Shown piece after piece: positions 1 to 8,431 of a DNA stretch of 64,000 bases. The translations under genes and the position numbers were made by a program. The notes under the pieces are model-generated. The model made no database searches, was not told where the DNA came from, and worked only from the letters and a program-made list of their open reading frames with translations. Every line of letters begins with the position of its first letter. Position 1 is the stretch's first letter. Source of the DNA: B25-G16 sp964549945 (GTDB taxonomy: Bacteria; Desulfobacterota; DSM-4660; Desulfatiglandales; B25-G16); assembly GCA_964549945.1 (NCBI GenBank), contig CAZJXD010000005.1, positions 1 to 64,000 of the forward strand, given 5' to 3'.

Positions 1-57
1 ACCGTCACTGTGGAAGAGGGGCTGACTGTCCGGGAAGTGCTTGATTTTTACAGATAA
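1..57 (+). CDS. C-terminal end of an unidentified protein (partial)
   Basis: Only the last 18 codons lie in the window. The frame from base 1 reads TVTVEEGLTVREVLDFYR and stops at TAA 55-57. The 'VEEGL...' ending resembles the C-terminal helix of extended SDR epimerases, which are common in such loci, but 18 residues are too few to assign a family. It runs in the same direction as the export genes that follow 50 bases later, so it is probably the preceding gene of the same operon. Confidence 0.4.
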   Translation, partial: TVTVEEGLTVREVLDFYR

Positions 58-109
58 AATTCGGCTAGCATTTATTGGTTTTCTGATGGGTGGGGATAAT
101 GGTTGCGGG

Positions 110-2290
110 ATGTTAGTAGATCTTCACAGTCACATGCTTCCGGGATTGGATGATGGGGCTTCAGGCTGGAAACAAAGCCTGGCCATGGCGAGCATGGCCG
201 TAAAGGATGGGATTAGTGGGGTCGTGTGCACGCCTCACTGGGTGTTGGGCAGCTATGACAACACGCGCCTGATGATTTTGGGCGCTTTAGAAAAACTGAG
301 GGAGAAGCTTTCAAAACATGACATCCCTCTGAAGGTTTATCCGGGTGCAGAGCTACGCCTCGATGTGAGTCTCTCTCAAAGGATCCGTGCTGGAGAGCTG
401 CTCACCATTAACGACACGGGGCGTTTTGCCCTTATTGAGCTCCCTGAAGATATTCTCCCGCAAAACCTTGAGGAGTTTCTTTGGGATCTCCAAGTGCAAA
501 ATATCACCCCCATAATCAGCCACCCGGAGCGAAACTTTTTACTGCTACGGGACCCGATACGGCTCTACGATTGGGTTCAAATGGGGGTTCTGGCTCAAGT
601 TACAGCTGCCAGTCTTCTGGGATTGTTTGGAAGGAAGGTACAAAAATTTGCCGCTTTACTTTTAGAGCATAATTTAATACATATTTTAGGGACGGATTCC
701 CATGGAGGAAGCATACGTACCCCCGAACTTTCTGGGGGATACAAAGTGATTGAAGGTATTAAGGGAAAAAAGGCAGCACTTGAGATGACCTGCGAAACCC
801 CGAACCGTATCATCCATGGTGGTTCGGTTGTACCTGATGAGCCCATCCCGATCCGTAACCGTTTTTCTTGGAAACGCTTCCTTTCCTTCCTCAAGGCTTT
901 TGTCATTGTTTTTTTTCTTTCCGCGTGTAGTCCAGCGTGGGGACCGCCAATAAGGGAACTCACTCCCTCATCCCCGCCCACCTCGCCTGAGCGAGAGCAA
1001 TGGCGGGCAGGCATTGAAACCCCTTCAGAGACTGCTGTTCAGGAAATCGAAACGAAAGATGCCCCCAAGGTCTCTAAGGAAAAGCTCATCAAGTTGAAAC
1101 GGCAGGAACTGTCTCGCAAGGACTACATTCTGGAGAAATTCGAGGGGAAGAAGGTTCTCTTTCCTCAGGAACTGGAAAAAGAGCGTCCCGAGCGTCCTGT
1201 TTACAGGATCGGCGCGGAGGATGAGCTCTACGTCCTCATCTGGCAGAACCCGGATCTTTCCATGGATCTCATAGTGAGGGATGACGGCAAGATCTCCTTG
1301 CCTCTGGTGGGGGAAGTGGAGGTGGCAGGGCTTCAGGTCCCGGAGTTGGAAAGTCTCCTCCAACAGAAATACGCCAAGTATGTGGAAAAACCCCAGGTGA
1401 CGGTCACGGTAAAAGCGGTCAACAGCCTCAAGGTCTTCATAACCGGAGCCGTAAGAATCTCCACCATCACTTCTGGCCCCCTCCCTACCGGGTTTCCTCT
1501 GCGGGGGGATAAGCGCTTGCTCACTGCGCTCTCGCAGGTGGAGATCCTCCCGGAGGCGGATTTGAGTGAGGCTTACATCGTCAGAGGGGAGGTCATCATT
1601 CCCCTGGACCTAAACCGGCTCCTTAAAGATGGTGATATGACCCAGAACATCTTGCTCAAGCCCGCTGACACCATTGTGATTCCTGCCCTAATCAAGGAAG
1701 TCGTTCTCCTTGGCGAGGTGAACCGGCCTGGGCGTCATAAGGTGAAGCGCATGACCACGGTGTTGGATGCTATCGCTGTGGCGGGTGGAATCAAGCGTGC
1801 AACAGCCGTTCTTCATATGGCCTACGTGGCTCGTCGAGGGAGCGTTCTTCCGATCAATTTAAAAAGGCTCATCGACATGGGCAACCTGGATCAGAATATC
1901 CTTCTCGAGGATAATGACGTCATCTATGTCCCGAGCAGCCAGGATAACAAGGTATTTATTTTGGGCGAAGTAAGAAGGCCGGGGGTAATTCGCTTTGTCG
2001 AACCCATGGATGTCGTCGAGGCCATTAGTGAGGCCGGCGATTTTGAGACCACGGCCAACAGGGGGCAGGTAGTAGTGGTTCGTGGAGCACCGCATCAGCC
2101 CAAAGTCTACGCAATCAACACGCTAAAGATGATCAAGGGCGATACTGCTGAAAGGTTTTTGCTTGATCGGCGTGATATTGTGTACGTGCCCAGAACAGCA
2201 ATCGCCAACTGGAACGTCTTCATCAGCCAGATTCTTCCCACCCTCACGGCTATCAATATTGGAAGTGAAACCTACGAAAGACTCAAGTAG
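110..2290 (+). CDS. PHP-type tyrosine phosphatase fused to a Wza-like SLBB export lipoprotein
   Basis: One uninterrupted frame of about 726 codons. Residues about 3-240 are a CpsB/CapC/YwqE-type PHP phosphatase: DLHSHMLPGLDDG near the start, VVCTPHW, PGAEL, ISHPERN and LGTDSHGG carry the metal-binding His/Asp/Glu residues. This family removes phosphate from tyrosine autokinases. Residues about 249-273 are a basic stretch and a hydrophobic core ending in the lipobox LSAC, i.e. a complete internal lipoprotein signal. From about residue 360 a Poly_export domain (RIGAEDELYVLIWQNPDL) is followed by SLBB repeats, as in Wza. The ATG at 110 is chosen because the PHP domain begins there; in-frame starts at 41 and 86 would only add residues. 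The autokinase gene begins 4 bases downstream. No ATG, GTG or TTG lies just before the lipoprotein signal, so the join looks real. How a cytoplasmic phosphatase and an exported lipoprotein coexist in one chain is unclear; cleavage by signal peptidase II would separate them. The domain calls are secure. Confidence 0.9.
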   Translation: MLVDLHSHMLPGLDDGASGWKQSLAMASMAVKDGISGVVCTPHWVLGSYDNTRLMILGALEKLREKLSKHDIPLKVYPGAELRLDVSLSQRIRAGELLTINDTGRFALIELPEDILPQNLEEFLWDLQVQNITPIISHPERNFLLLRDPIRLYDWVQMGVLAQVTAASLLGLFGRKVQKFAALLLEHNLIHILGTDSHGGSIRTPELSGGYKVIEGIKGKKAALEMTCETPNRIIHGGSVVPDEPIPIRNRFSWKRFLSFLKAFVIVFFLSACSPAWGPPIRELTPSSPPTSPEREQWRAGIETPSETAVQEIETKDAPKVSKEKLIKLKRQELSRKDYILEKFEGKKVLFPQELEKERPERPVYRIGAEDELYVLIWQNPDLSMDLIVRDDGKISLPLVGEVEVAGLQVPELESLLQQKYAKYVEKPQVTVTVKAVNSLKVFITGAVRISTITSGPLPTGFPLRGDKRLLTALSQVEILPEADLSEAYIVRGEVIIPLDLNRLLKDGDMTQNILLKPADTIVIPALIKEVVLLGEVNRPGRHKVKRMTTVLDAIAVAGGIKRATAVLHMAYVARRGSVLPINLKRLIDMGNLDQNILLEDNDVIYVPSSQDNKVFILGEVRRPGVIRFVEPMDVVEAISEAGDFETTANRGQVVVVRGAPHQPKVYAINTLKMIKGDTAERFLLDRRDIVYVPRTAIANWNVFISQILPTLTAINIGSETYERLK

Positions 2291-2294
2291 GGCC

Positions 2295-4799
2295 ATGAAC
2301 AAGCATCCAAATTATAATCAACCTTCACCATTGATGCCCCAGGGCCCTAACAAAGGTCACCTAAGGGACTACGTTCAGGTGATGTGGCGTCGTATGTGGG
2401 TAATCGTACTGGCCTTTGTGGTGCTTCTGGGCACGGTCTTCGTAGAAACCTTTAGGATGAAGCCCCTCTACCAGGCGAGCGCCATCCTGGAGATCCAGAA
2501 GACCGGCGGAAGTGGGGCCTTGAGCCTGCAAGACCTCTTCAGTGAAGGTCTGGGAGTGGGGGGAGAAAAGGAGTTAAACACGGAGGTGGAAATCCTTAAA
2601 AGCTGGCCGGTGGCGGAAGATGCAGTCCAGCTCAGCGGTCATCAGCTTGTTCTGGACAAAAGCATACCGCTCTATGAGCTACTTTTCAAGCGTTTGGAGG
2701 GCCGCTTCAAACTCTTGATGTCTTCAAAGGAATCAGAAGGAAAGAGGCTAGGCCAGGCTCAATTAAAGAAGGCCCCTAAACCATTGCATGTGGAAACCTT
2801 GGAAATTCCGCCTCTGCGGCACCATCTAACCTTCAAGGTAGTTTTTCCCGGCGATTCCTCTTACCGCATTCTGGATGAAGACAATCAATTGTATGCTCAG
2901 GGGGTGGTAGGCAAACCATGCACGACACCGCTCTTTTCCCTATGTTTCAAGGGAAGTGCCAATCCTGAAGGAAGGGTTTTCCCCTTAACCCTCAGGCCCC
3001 TCTCAACTGCCACAAAGGATTTGCAGTCAAATCTCGAGGTAACCCCAATCAGGAATACTCGCTTGATCCGCCTACAACTCACCTCTACCCATCCAAATGA
3101 GGCTCAAAGACTCTTATCCAGCGTTATGACTGCATACCAAAAACGAAAGATCAACCAGAAGACCCAGATGGCCTCCAAGGCCCTGGAATTCATCGACCAG
3201 CAGCTTGCTGGCGTGGATGAGCAGATGCAGAAGGCGGTTGGTGAGTTGAAGCGTTTTAAGGAAGAAAACAAGTTGGTAATCCTCTCTGAAAGCGTAAGGG
3301 TGGCTGTTGATCAGTTAGCGGAACTGGAAAAGTCCGAGCACGAGCTCCTGGTGCTCCGTGAGCAATCGAGGTTTCTCCTCGCGGCCCTTGAGGGTCAACA
3401 AGCCATTGACAAAGAGTCTCTCTATGCCCTGGGAAACTCGATGGACCAACCGGTATTAATCTCCCTGGCCAGGGACTTGAGCCTGCTACAGGCTCAGCGT
3501 GCGTCCCTCCGGAGTCAATATACCGAGCTTCACCCTAACGTCCAGGCCCTGGATAAGAAGATCTCCAAATTGAAGGGGAAGATCAGGGCCGAGGTCGGCT
3601 CCTTGGTTGATTCATTAGACTCCCAACAAAGGGCATTAGCGCAGGAGATCAAGGGAGCAGAGAAGCGACTGGAGAAGCTGCCTGAGGCGGAGAAGCATCT
3701 TGCTGAGCTGACGCGCCAGGCAAAGGTTTACCAGGATACTTACTCCTTTATGCTCGAGAAAAAGGGCGAGCTCCAGGTGACCCGGGCAAGCCAGATAGGT
3801 GATATCTGGGTTGTCGAACCTGCGCACGCCGATCCCGGTTTTGTCAAGCCCAGGGTGATGCTGAACCTGGTTCTGGCAGTGATTGTAGGATTGGTGCTGG
3901 GGGTAGGGTTGGCATTTTTCCTGGATTATCTGGATGATTCCGTGAAAAACGCGGAGGACATTCAGTCCGTGACGATGCTTCCTGTCCTGGGAACAATTGG
4001 CCACCAGCATCTAGCCAAGGAAAGACGTCCTTCACAGGGGCCGCATTTGATGGGTCTAGAAGATTCAAGGTCCCAGCTTGCTGAGTCGTTCCGCACCTTG
4101 AGAACCAATATTCTCTTTACCAGTGTGGATAGGCCTCGCCGCCTCATCATTTTCTCCAGCCCGCTGCCTGAGGATGGCAAAACCACTTGCGTGGCTAACC
4201 TGGCGGTAGCATTGTCACAGACGGATAAAAAGGTGCTCCTGGTGGATGCGGATTTAAGAAAACCTGCCCTGCATCGGGTTTTTCCCTGCCACCGCTCCCC
4301 GGGCCTTGTCAATGTGCTGGTGGAAGAGGACTGGCAAAAGGCGCTGGGAGGAGCGATTCAGCGAACAAGATCGCAAGGCCTGTACCTCTTGGTTTGTGGT
4401 GAAAGGCCGCCCAACCCTAACGAGATGCTGGGCTCTGAAAAGATGGGCCAGCTTATAGAATTCCTGGCGAAGCGCTTTGAGTTCGTGCTCTTTGATTCGC
4501 CTCCTCTTTTGGGAGTGAGCGATGCCGTGGTGCTCGCTCAACGATTAGATGGGGTGGTACTCGTGGTTCGGGGAGGCAAGACCCCTCAGCCCTCCCTGAA
4601 AAGTTCCGTTGAACTCGTCAGCAGAGCTCAAGCCCAAGTTGTGGGGATTGTTTTGAACGACATCGACTTCAGGCGGGAACGCTACTACTATGCATACAAC
4701 TACAAATATTACGACAAGTATTATGGTGAAGAGGGGGCGGGTGAATTAAAGGTGGGCGTCCAAAATTCCGGAAAAACGCCTGGGAAGGAAAGGGAATAA
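2295..4799 (+). CDS. Polysaccharide co-polymerase / tyrosine autokinase (Wzc-type)
   Basis: An inner-membrane protein of 834 residues that controls polymer length and export. It has an N-terminal Wzz-type domain with a first membrane segment at about residues 34-52, a long periplasmic coiled-coil part, a second membrane segment at about 518-543, and a C-terminal BY-kinase domain. The kinase shows Walker A (SSPLPEDGKTT, about 620), Walker A' (VLLVDADLRKP, about 645) and Walker B (FVLFDSPP, about 730). A tyrosine cluster near the C-terminus (RERYYYAYNYKYYDKYY) is the usual autophosphorylation tail. The start ATG at 2295 lies 4 bases after the stop of the phosphatase/Wza fusion, so the kinase, its likely phosphatase and the export lipoprotein are translated together. 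A second kinase of the same class is at 47924-50203. Confidence 0.93.
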   Translation: MNKHPNYNQPSPLMPQGPNKGHLRDYVQVMWRRMWVIVLAFVVLLGTVFVETFRMKPLYQASAILEIQKTGGSGALSLQDLFSEGLGVGGEKELNTEVEILKSWPVAEDAVQLSGHQLVLDKSIPLYELLFKRLEGRFKLLMSSKESEGKRLGQAQLKKAPKPLHVETLEIPPLRHHLTFKVVFPGDSSYRILDEDNQLYAQGVVGKPCTTPLFSLCFKGSANPEGRVFPLTLRPLSTATKDLQSNLEVTPIRNTRLIRLQLTSTHPNEAQRLLSSVMTAYQKRKINQKTQMASKALEFIDQQLAGVDEQMQKAVGELKRFKEENKLVILSESVRVAVDQLAELEKSEHELLVLREQSRFLLAALEGQQAIDKESLYALGNSMDQPVLISLARDLSLLQAQRASLRSQYTELHPNVQALDKKISKLKGKIRAEVGSLVDSLDSQQRALAQEIKGAEKRLEKLPEAEKHLAELTRQAKVYQDTYSFMLEKKGELQVTRASQIGDIWVVEPAHADPGFVKPRVMLNLVLAVIVGLVLGVGLAFFLDYLDDSVKNAEDIQSVTMLPVLGTIGHQHLAKERRPSQGPHLMGLEDSRSQLAESFRTLRTNILFTSVDRPRRLIIFSSPLPEDGKTTCVANLAVALSQTDKKVLLVDADLRKPALHRVFPCHRSPGLVNVLVEEDWQKALGGAIQRTRSQGLYLLVCGERPPNPNEMLGSEKMGQLIEFLAKRFEFVLFDSPPLLGVSDAVVLAQRLDGVVLVVRGGKTPQPSLKSSVELVSRAQAQVVGIVLNDIDFRRERYYYAYNYKYYDKYYGEEGAGELKVGVQNSGKTPGKERE

Positions 4800-4826
4800 G
4801 GAGCGACTGTGGCTCCCGTCTGCTAT

Positions 4827-4863
4827 AAAAAAGGCAGCATGGCCACCTGTCAGCCATGCTGCC
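4827..4863 (-). terminator. Rho-independent terminator of the flavoprotein gene
   Basis: A perfect 11-bp inverted repeat (GGCAGCATGGC at 4833-4843 and its complement at 4853-4863, 9-base loop). On the minus strand it is followed at once by six T (the A run 4827-4832). It lies about 90 bases beyond the stop of the minus-strand flavoprotein gene and also separates it from the convergent plus-strand kinase gene. Confidence 0.8.
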
Positions 4864-4955
4864 CGATGAATCATAATCTCAATGACTTGCCTCATGGCAT
4901 GGATCATTATCTACTATCTTTTTTGCCCATAATAAAATCTCACAATAACAAGCAC

Positions 4956-6086
4956 CTATTTCCCAATAAAGAGGGATTGAATGCCGAGGAGCAAAACTCT
5001 CGGCTGTCTCAGGAAGACATGCAAGAGAAGCCTACAGGCCTGATCGCGGGTGAAAGCCGCTAATGAGCGCTTTGTTGATGGTTTCAGCATGTTTAAAAGC
5101 ACGGCGTAATCAGCCTGAGTGAAATGATTCAGCACCCTGCGAATAAGCAGGTGCAGACCTAGCTCCAGACGTAAGCCGAGCGATTTTCGGCTGTATCCGC
5201 CATTGATAATCGCCTCGGCAACGCACGACGCTCCCCGAAACCCGGTGATGATACCGCCCACTGTGGAGACCTTCACATGACCAGCAGCATCTCCTACCAG
5301 GTAGACATGACCTTCCCCGATCTTCCTGTGAATAGGGACCCATCGGCTGTATAGGGGAATCTGTGCACTTTGAAATTCAATGGGCACCAGGTTCTTTCTC
5401 TCAAGGAACCACTCGAGGGATTTCCAGGCCTCCCGCTTCTCCTCGCCTATGAGGCCGAGCACCCCCTGCTTCTGCGAATGAGGGATCAGCCAGTAGAAAT
5501 AAGGTGTGTCTTCCGGAGCAAACCAGATCCTCGTTGTATCCGAGGGCATATCCTTTGGCAATTCCACAATGGCCTGAACAATGGGAACGGTGGTTTGCTT
5601 CGGCCAGCCCAAGCTCTGAGCAACCGTGCTAAAGGCGCCATCGGCGCCCACAAGGATATTGACTGATTCCTCCAGGGGTCCCCTGCCCCCATTGTTTGAT
5701 GTATAAAAGGCCAATCTCTTGCCATTGGGCCCCAAACTCAAGAAGCGCCGCCCTTTCAAGACCTGTACCCCATTGGCTTCTGCCTGGACTGCCAGGCTCT
5801 TAATGAGCTTTGAGCGCTCGATGACCAGATCAGGCCGAGGGAGTGACACCGTTGCAACCCGACCGTCAGCGAACAGCTCAAAGCGCCGGATCTTATTTAT
5901 CACCGAGCTTTTACACAGTGAACCCATCAAATCCTCTATATAACTGGTGGTAATGAGGGTTCGTGGAGAACTTTTAACATCTTCTTTTTCATCATATATT
6001 CGTACCTTGCAGCCCTTACAGGCCAGTAGATATGCTATGAAAAACCCAGCGGAGGATCCACCAATGATTGCAACGTCCTTATTCAC
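4956..6086 (-). CDS. FAD-dependent oxidoreductase, geranylgeranyl-reductase-like
   Basis: A flavoprotein of about 376 residues. It has the N-terminal dinucleotide-binding loop (VAIIGGSSAG), a central GADGAFS motif, and the C-terminal FAD motif GDAAGHVKVSTVGG. That last form is typical of the geranylgeranyl reductase / p-hydroxybenzoate hydroxylase superfamily. Such enzymes hydrogenate isoprenoid chains or hydroxylate aromatic and quinone-type substrates; the substrate here cannot be read from sequence. Reduction of a polyprenyl carrier would suit a polysaccharide locus, but that is inference. The GTG at 6086 is preferred over TTG 6092 because AGGA precedes it at normal spacing. It is the last minus-strand gene of the long cluster and ends in a strong terminator at 4827-4863. 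Confidence 0.75.
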   Translation of the reverse strand: MNKDVAIIGGSSAGFFIAYLLACKGCKVRIYDEKEDVKSSPRTLITTSYIEDLMGSLCKSSVINKIRRFELFADGRVATVSLPRPDLVIERSKLIKSLAVQAEANGVQVLKGRRFLSLGPNGKRLAFYTSNNGGRGPLEESVNILVGADGAFSTVAQSLGWPKQTTVPIVQAIVELPKDMPSDTTRIWFAPEDTPYFYWLIPHSQKQGVLGLIGEEKREAWKSLEWFLERKNLVPIEFQSAQIPLYSRWVPIHRKIGEGHVYLVGDAAGHVKVSTVGGIITGFRGASCVAEAIINGGYSRKSLGLRLELGLHLLIRRVLNHFTQADYAVLLNMLKPSTKRSLAAFTRDQACRLLLHVFLRQPRVLLLGIQSLFIGK

Positions 6087-6343
6087 TCGCAAATCCTATA
6101 CTATCTATCGTTCTCTTTCTCTCTGGGTATTTTCGCGGATTCTTGGAGATCTTTATAGACAGCGACTATGCCTCTTGGAAACTCAAAAATTGTTTCCAGC
6201 CCATATAAAGAAAATCATCGTTATTGTCAAAAGCTTTTCACATCATAAATCGTTAGAGGAAGTATAATGTTGGAGAGAGGATCAAAGTAGATGCAATGTT
6301 GGGGTGTCTTGTGGACGGAAAGGAGTTGTTAATTATCTATCTC

Positions 6344-6685
6344 CTATTTTGATGATACTAGACATTCTTTTAGACTTTCAGTGACATAGGCGAGGTTCTC
6401 TTTGGTCATTCGGGGATAAAGTGGGAGGGTGAGCTCGTGATCTGCAGCCCACTCTGTAAGCGGAAGGTCGCCCCTCTTACAACCAAACCGATTCCTATAG
6501 ATCTCAAACAGGTGAACCGGTCGGTAGTGTATACTTGTTTGGACGCCCTTTGCGCTCAGCTGTTCCCTGACAATATCTCGTGTTGACTTATCTGCGGCTA
6601 TCCACCTGGAGGTTATGACCTTAATAATGGCCTCACTCTCCTCTTCCCCTATGGAAAGATTAAGAAAGGGGACTTTCCAGTTCAT
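6344..6685 (-). pseudogene. DegT/DnrJ/EryC1/StrS aminotransferase with a large internal deletion
   Basis: The frame is open for 113 codons but holds only the two ends of a sugar aminotransferase of about 370 residues. The first 31 residues (VPFLNLSIGEEESEAI...) match the family's N-terminus. From about base 6590 onward it jumps to the last 80 residues (KGVQTSIHYRPVHLFEIYR, then LTLPLYPRMT). About 260 residues are missing, including the PLP-binding lysine and the whole active site, so it cannot be an aminotransferase. The deletion kept the reading frame. Its start codon lies directly after the stop of the nucleotidyltransferase gene, as in an intact operon. A full-length relative is at 9176-10321. 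Confidence 0.88.
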
Positions 6686-7396
6686 CTAATCGCCTATTAC
6701 TCTTTGCTTGTTCGCTTCGAATTCCCTTTGTGCCCTTTTAAAGTCTTCCTCTATTCCTATATCAAACCAATAACCATCGTGGATATAGCTATATATTGGG
6801 ACACATTCTGACAGTAAAGCATCCATTAGATCATCAAATCCAAAAGGAATCTCTTTAGGGACATAATTCAGTATCTCAGGCTCAAATATATAAATTCCCA
6901 TGCCAGCGAAATATTCCTTTGTAGGCTTTTCCATAAAACTTGCTATTCTATGATCACTATCACATTCAAAAACACCTAAATCTATCTTTACCCTACGCTT
7001 AATACCAGCAATAGTTGCTATCCCACCCTTTTCTTTATGAAACTCTAAAAATTTAAATATATTCAAATCTGTAAGTATATCTCCGTTGCATACAAGAAAA
7101 GTCTGTCCAAGCTCTCCTTTAATTAATGTCAATGGCCCTATGGTGCCCAAAGGTTGGTTCTCTTCAGAATAAGATATAGTAACGCCCCATTGATTCCCAT
7201 CTCCACATAAGGCCTTAATAAGATTCCCCAAATATCCAATAGTAATTATAATCTCCTTAAATCCAAATTTTTTTAGTCTTTGAATGAGAAGCTCCAGGAC
7301 GGGCCTATCTCCTATGGGAACAAGTGGCTTAGGCAAGACCAACGTATAGGGACGAAGCCTTGTCCCCCTTCCTCCCGCTAGTATCACTGCCTTCAC
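6686..7396 (-). CDS. Sugar-1-phosphate nucleotidyltransferase
   Basis: An NTP_transferase-fold enzyme of 236 residues that couples a sugar-1-phosphate to an NTP to make an activated sugar. The N-terminal signature VILAGGRGTRLRPYT and the KPLVPIGDRP segment bind the nucleotide. CNGDILTDL carries the catalytic metal Asp, and EKPTKEYFAGMGIYIFEPE is typical of glucose/mannose-1-phosphate nucleotidyltransferases. There is no C-terminal left-handed beta-helix, so it is a short form. It sits between the LegB-like dehydratase and the truncated aminotransferase, and the three stops and starts abut. That suggests it activates, or once activated, an unusual amino-dideoxy sugar. The exact sugar and nucleotide are not decidable here. 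Confidence 0.88.
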   Translation of the reverse strand: MKAVILAGGRGTRLRPYTLVLPKPLVPIGDRPVLELLIQRLKKFGFKEIIITIGYLGNLIKALCGDGNQWGVTISYSEENQPLGTIGPLTLIKGELGQTFLVCNGDILTDLNIFKFLEFHKEKGGIATIAGIKRRVKIDLGVFECDSDHRIASFMEKPTKEYFAGMGIYIFEPEILNYVPKEIPFGFDDLMDALLSECVPIYSYIHDGYWFDIGIEEDFKRAQREFEANKQRVIGD

Positions 7397-7417
7397 CTGA
7401 CCTCCAGACTCGGATCC

Positions 7418-8422
7418 TTAGATGTTATAGATATCCACCTTATATCTTTCAAAATTCTCCTCAACCCACTCAATAGATTCCCTCAGCCCTTCCTCCAGCG
7501 AATATTTGGGCTCCCAGCCTGTTATCTCCCGTGCCCTTGAAAAGTCGCAGATCAATTCCCAGACCTCGCTTTTTTCCGGGCGTATCCTCACTTTGTCTAC
7601 TTTTAGGTCAATGTCTTTGCCCATTATGCGGGAGATAGCCTTAACTAGGTCGTTAATGGCTACCCCTTTTCCGGTCCCAATATTGATGGTCTTGCCGACG
7701 CACCCCTTTGAGCATGCACCTGCCAAGAACCCACAAACCGTGTCCTTCACATAGGTGAGATCCCGGACGGGCTCCAGTGAACCAAGCTTCACATGACCAT
7801 CCGTTAAAGCCTGGCCTATAATGGTAGGAATAATCGCCCTCGCAGATTGCCTTGGGCCATAGGTATTGAAGGGACGTATGGTAGCCACAGGCAGATTGAA
7901 GGAAAGATGGTAGCTTGACGCTAACTCATCCGCAGCCACCTTTGAGGCGGCGTATGGAGATTGTGGACTGAGTGGATGCCTCTCATCAATGGGAACGTAC
8001 TTCGCTGTTCCATACACCTCGCTCGTTGAGGTATGGATGACCTTTTCTACACCCTCATCCACCGATGCCTGAAGCACATTGAGAGTGCCCTGCGCATTCA
8101 CGGCCAGGTAGCTCTGAGGTGCTATATAGGAGTAAGGAATTCCAATGAGGGCTGCAAGGTGAAAAACCACCTCGCATCCCCTAATGGCCTTCCTCACAGA
8201 GAAAGGGTCACAGATATCTCCGGAAACGACCTCTATTTGCTTGAGGCTTTCCTTAGGCAGAAATTCAAGCATCCCCCAATCGTTTCGGGAGTTATAGTGT
8301 ACAAATGCCTTGACCCGGGCACCAGTATGGAGCAATCCCTCTGCAAGGTGGCTTCCCATAAAGCCCCCGGCTCCAGTCACGATCACCCTTTTTGACTGAA
8401 GCGCATCATATTTCCCGGGCAT
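7418..8422 (-). CDS. legB: NAD-dependent sugar-nucleotide 4,6-dehydratase, LegB-like
   Basis: An extended SDR of 334 residues: Rossmann loop VTGAGGFMGSHLAEG, FHLAALIGIPYSY, the catalytic TSTSEVYG with YAASK (YxxxK), and RPFNTYGPRQSARA. The combination of 'AFVHYNSRNDWGMLE', 'LIGIPYSY' and 'GPRQSARAIIPTII' is characteristic of the LegB-type UDP-GlcNAc 4,6-dehydratases used for legionaminic-type or bacillosamine-type sugars. The product, a 4-keto-6-deoxy sugar, is the substrate for a DegT-family aminotransferase; one intact (9176-10321) and one broken (6344-6685) copy are nearby. The family call is firm; the exact product is inferred. Confidence 0.85.
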   Translation of the reverse strand: MPGKYDALQSKRVIVTGAGGFMGSHLAEGLLHTGARVKAFVHYNSRNDWGMLEFLPKESLKQIEVVSGDICDPFSVRKAIRGCEVVFHLAALIGIPYSYIAPQSYLAVNAQGTLNVLQASVDEGVEKVIHTSTSEVYGTAKYVPIDERHPLSPQSPYAASKVAADELASSYHLSFNLPVATIRPFNTYGPRQSARAIIPTIIGQALTDGHVKLGSLEPVRDLTYVKDTVCGFLAGACSKGCVGKTINIGTGKGVAINDLVKAISRIMGKDIDLKVDKVRIRPEKSEVWELICDFSRAREITGWEPKYSLEEGLRESIEWVEENFERYKVDIYNI

Positions 8423-8431
8423 AACGGTTTT

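Noticed and set aside
595..1014. Minus-strand frame of 139 codons opposite the phosphatase/Wza fusion
   Set aside because: Antisense to a strongly supported gene, with no motifs.
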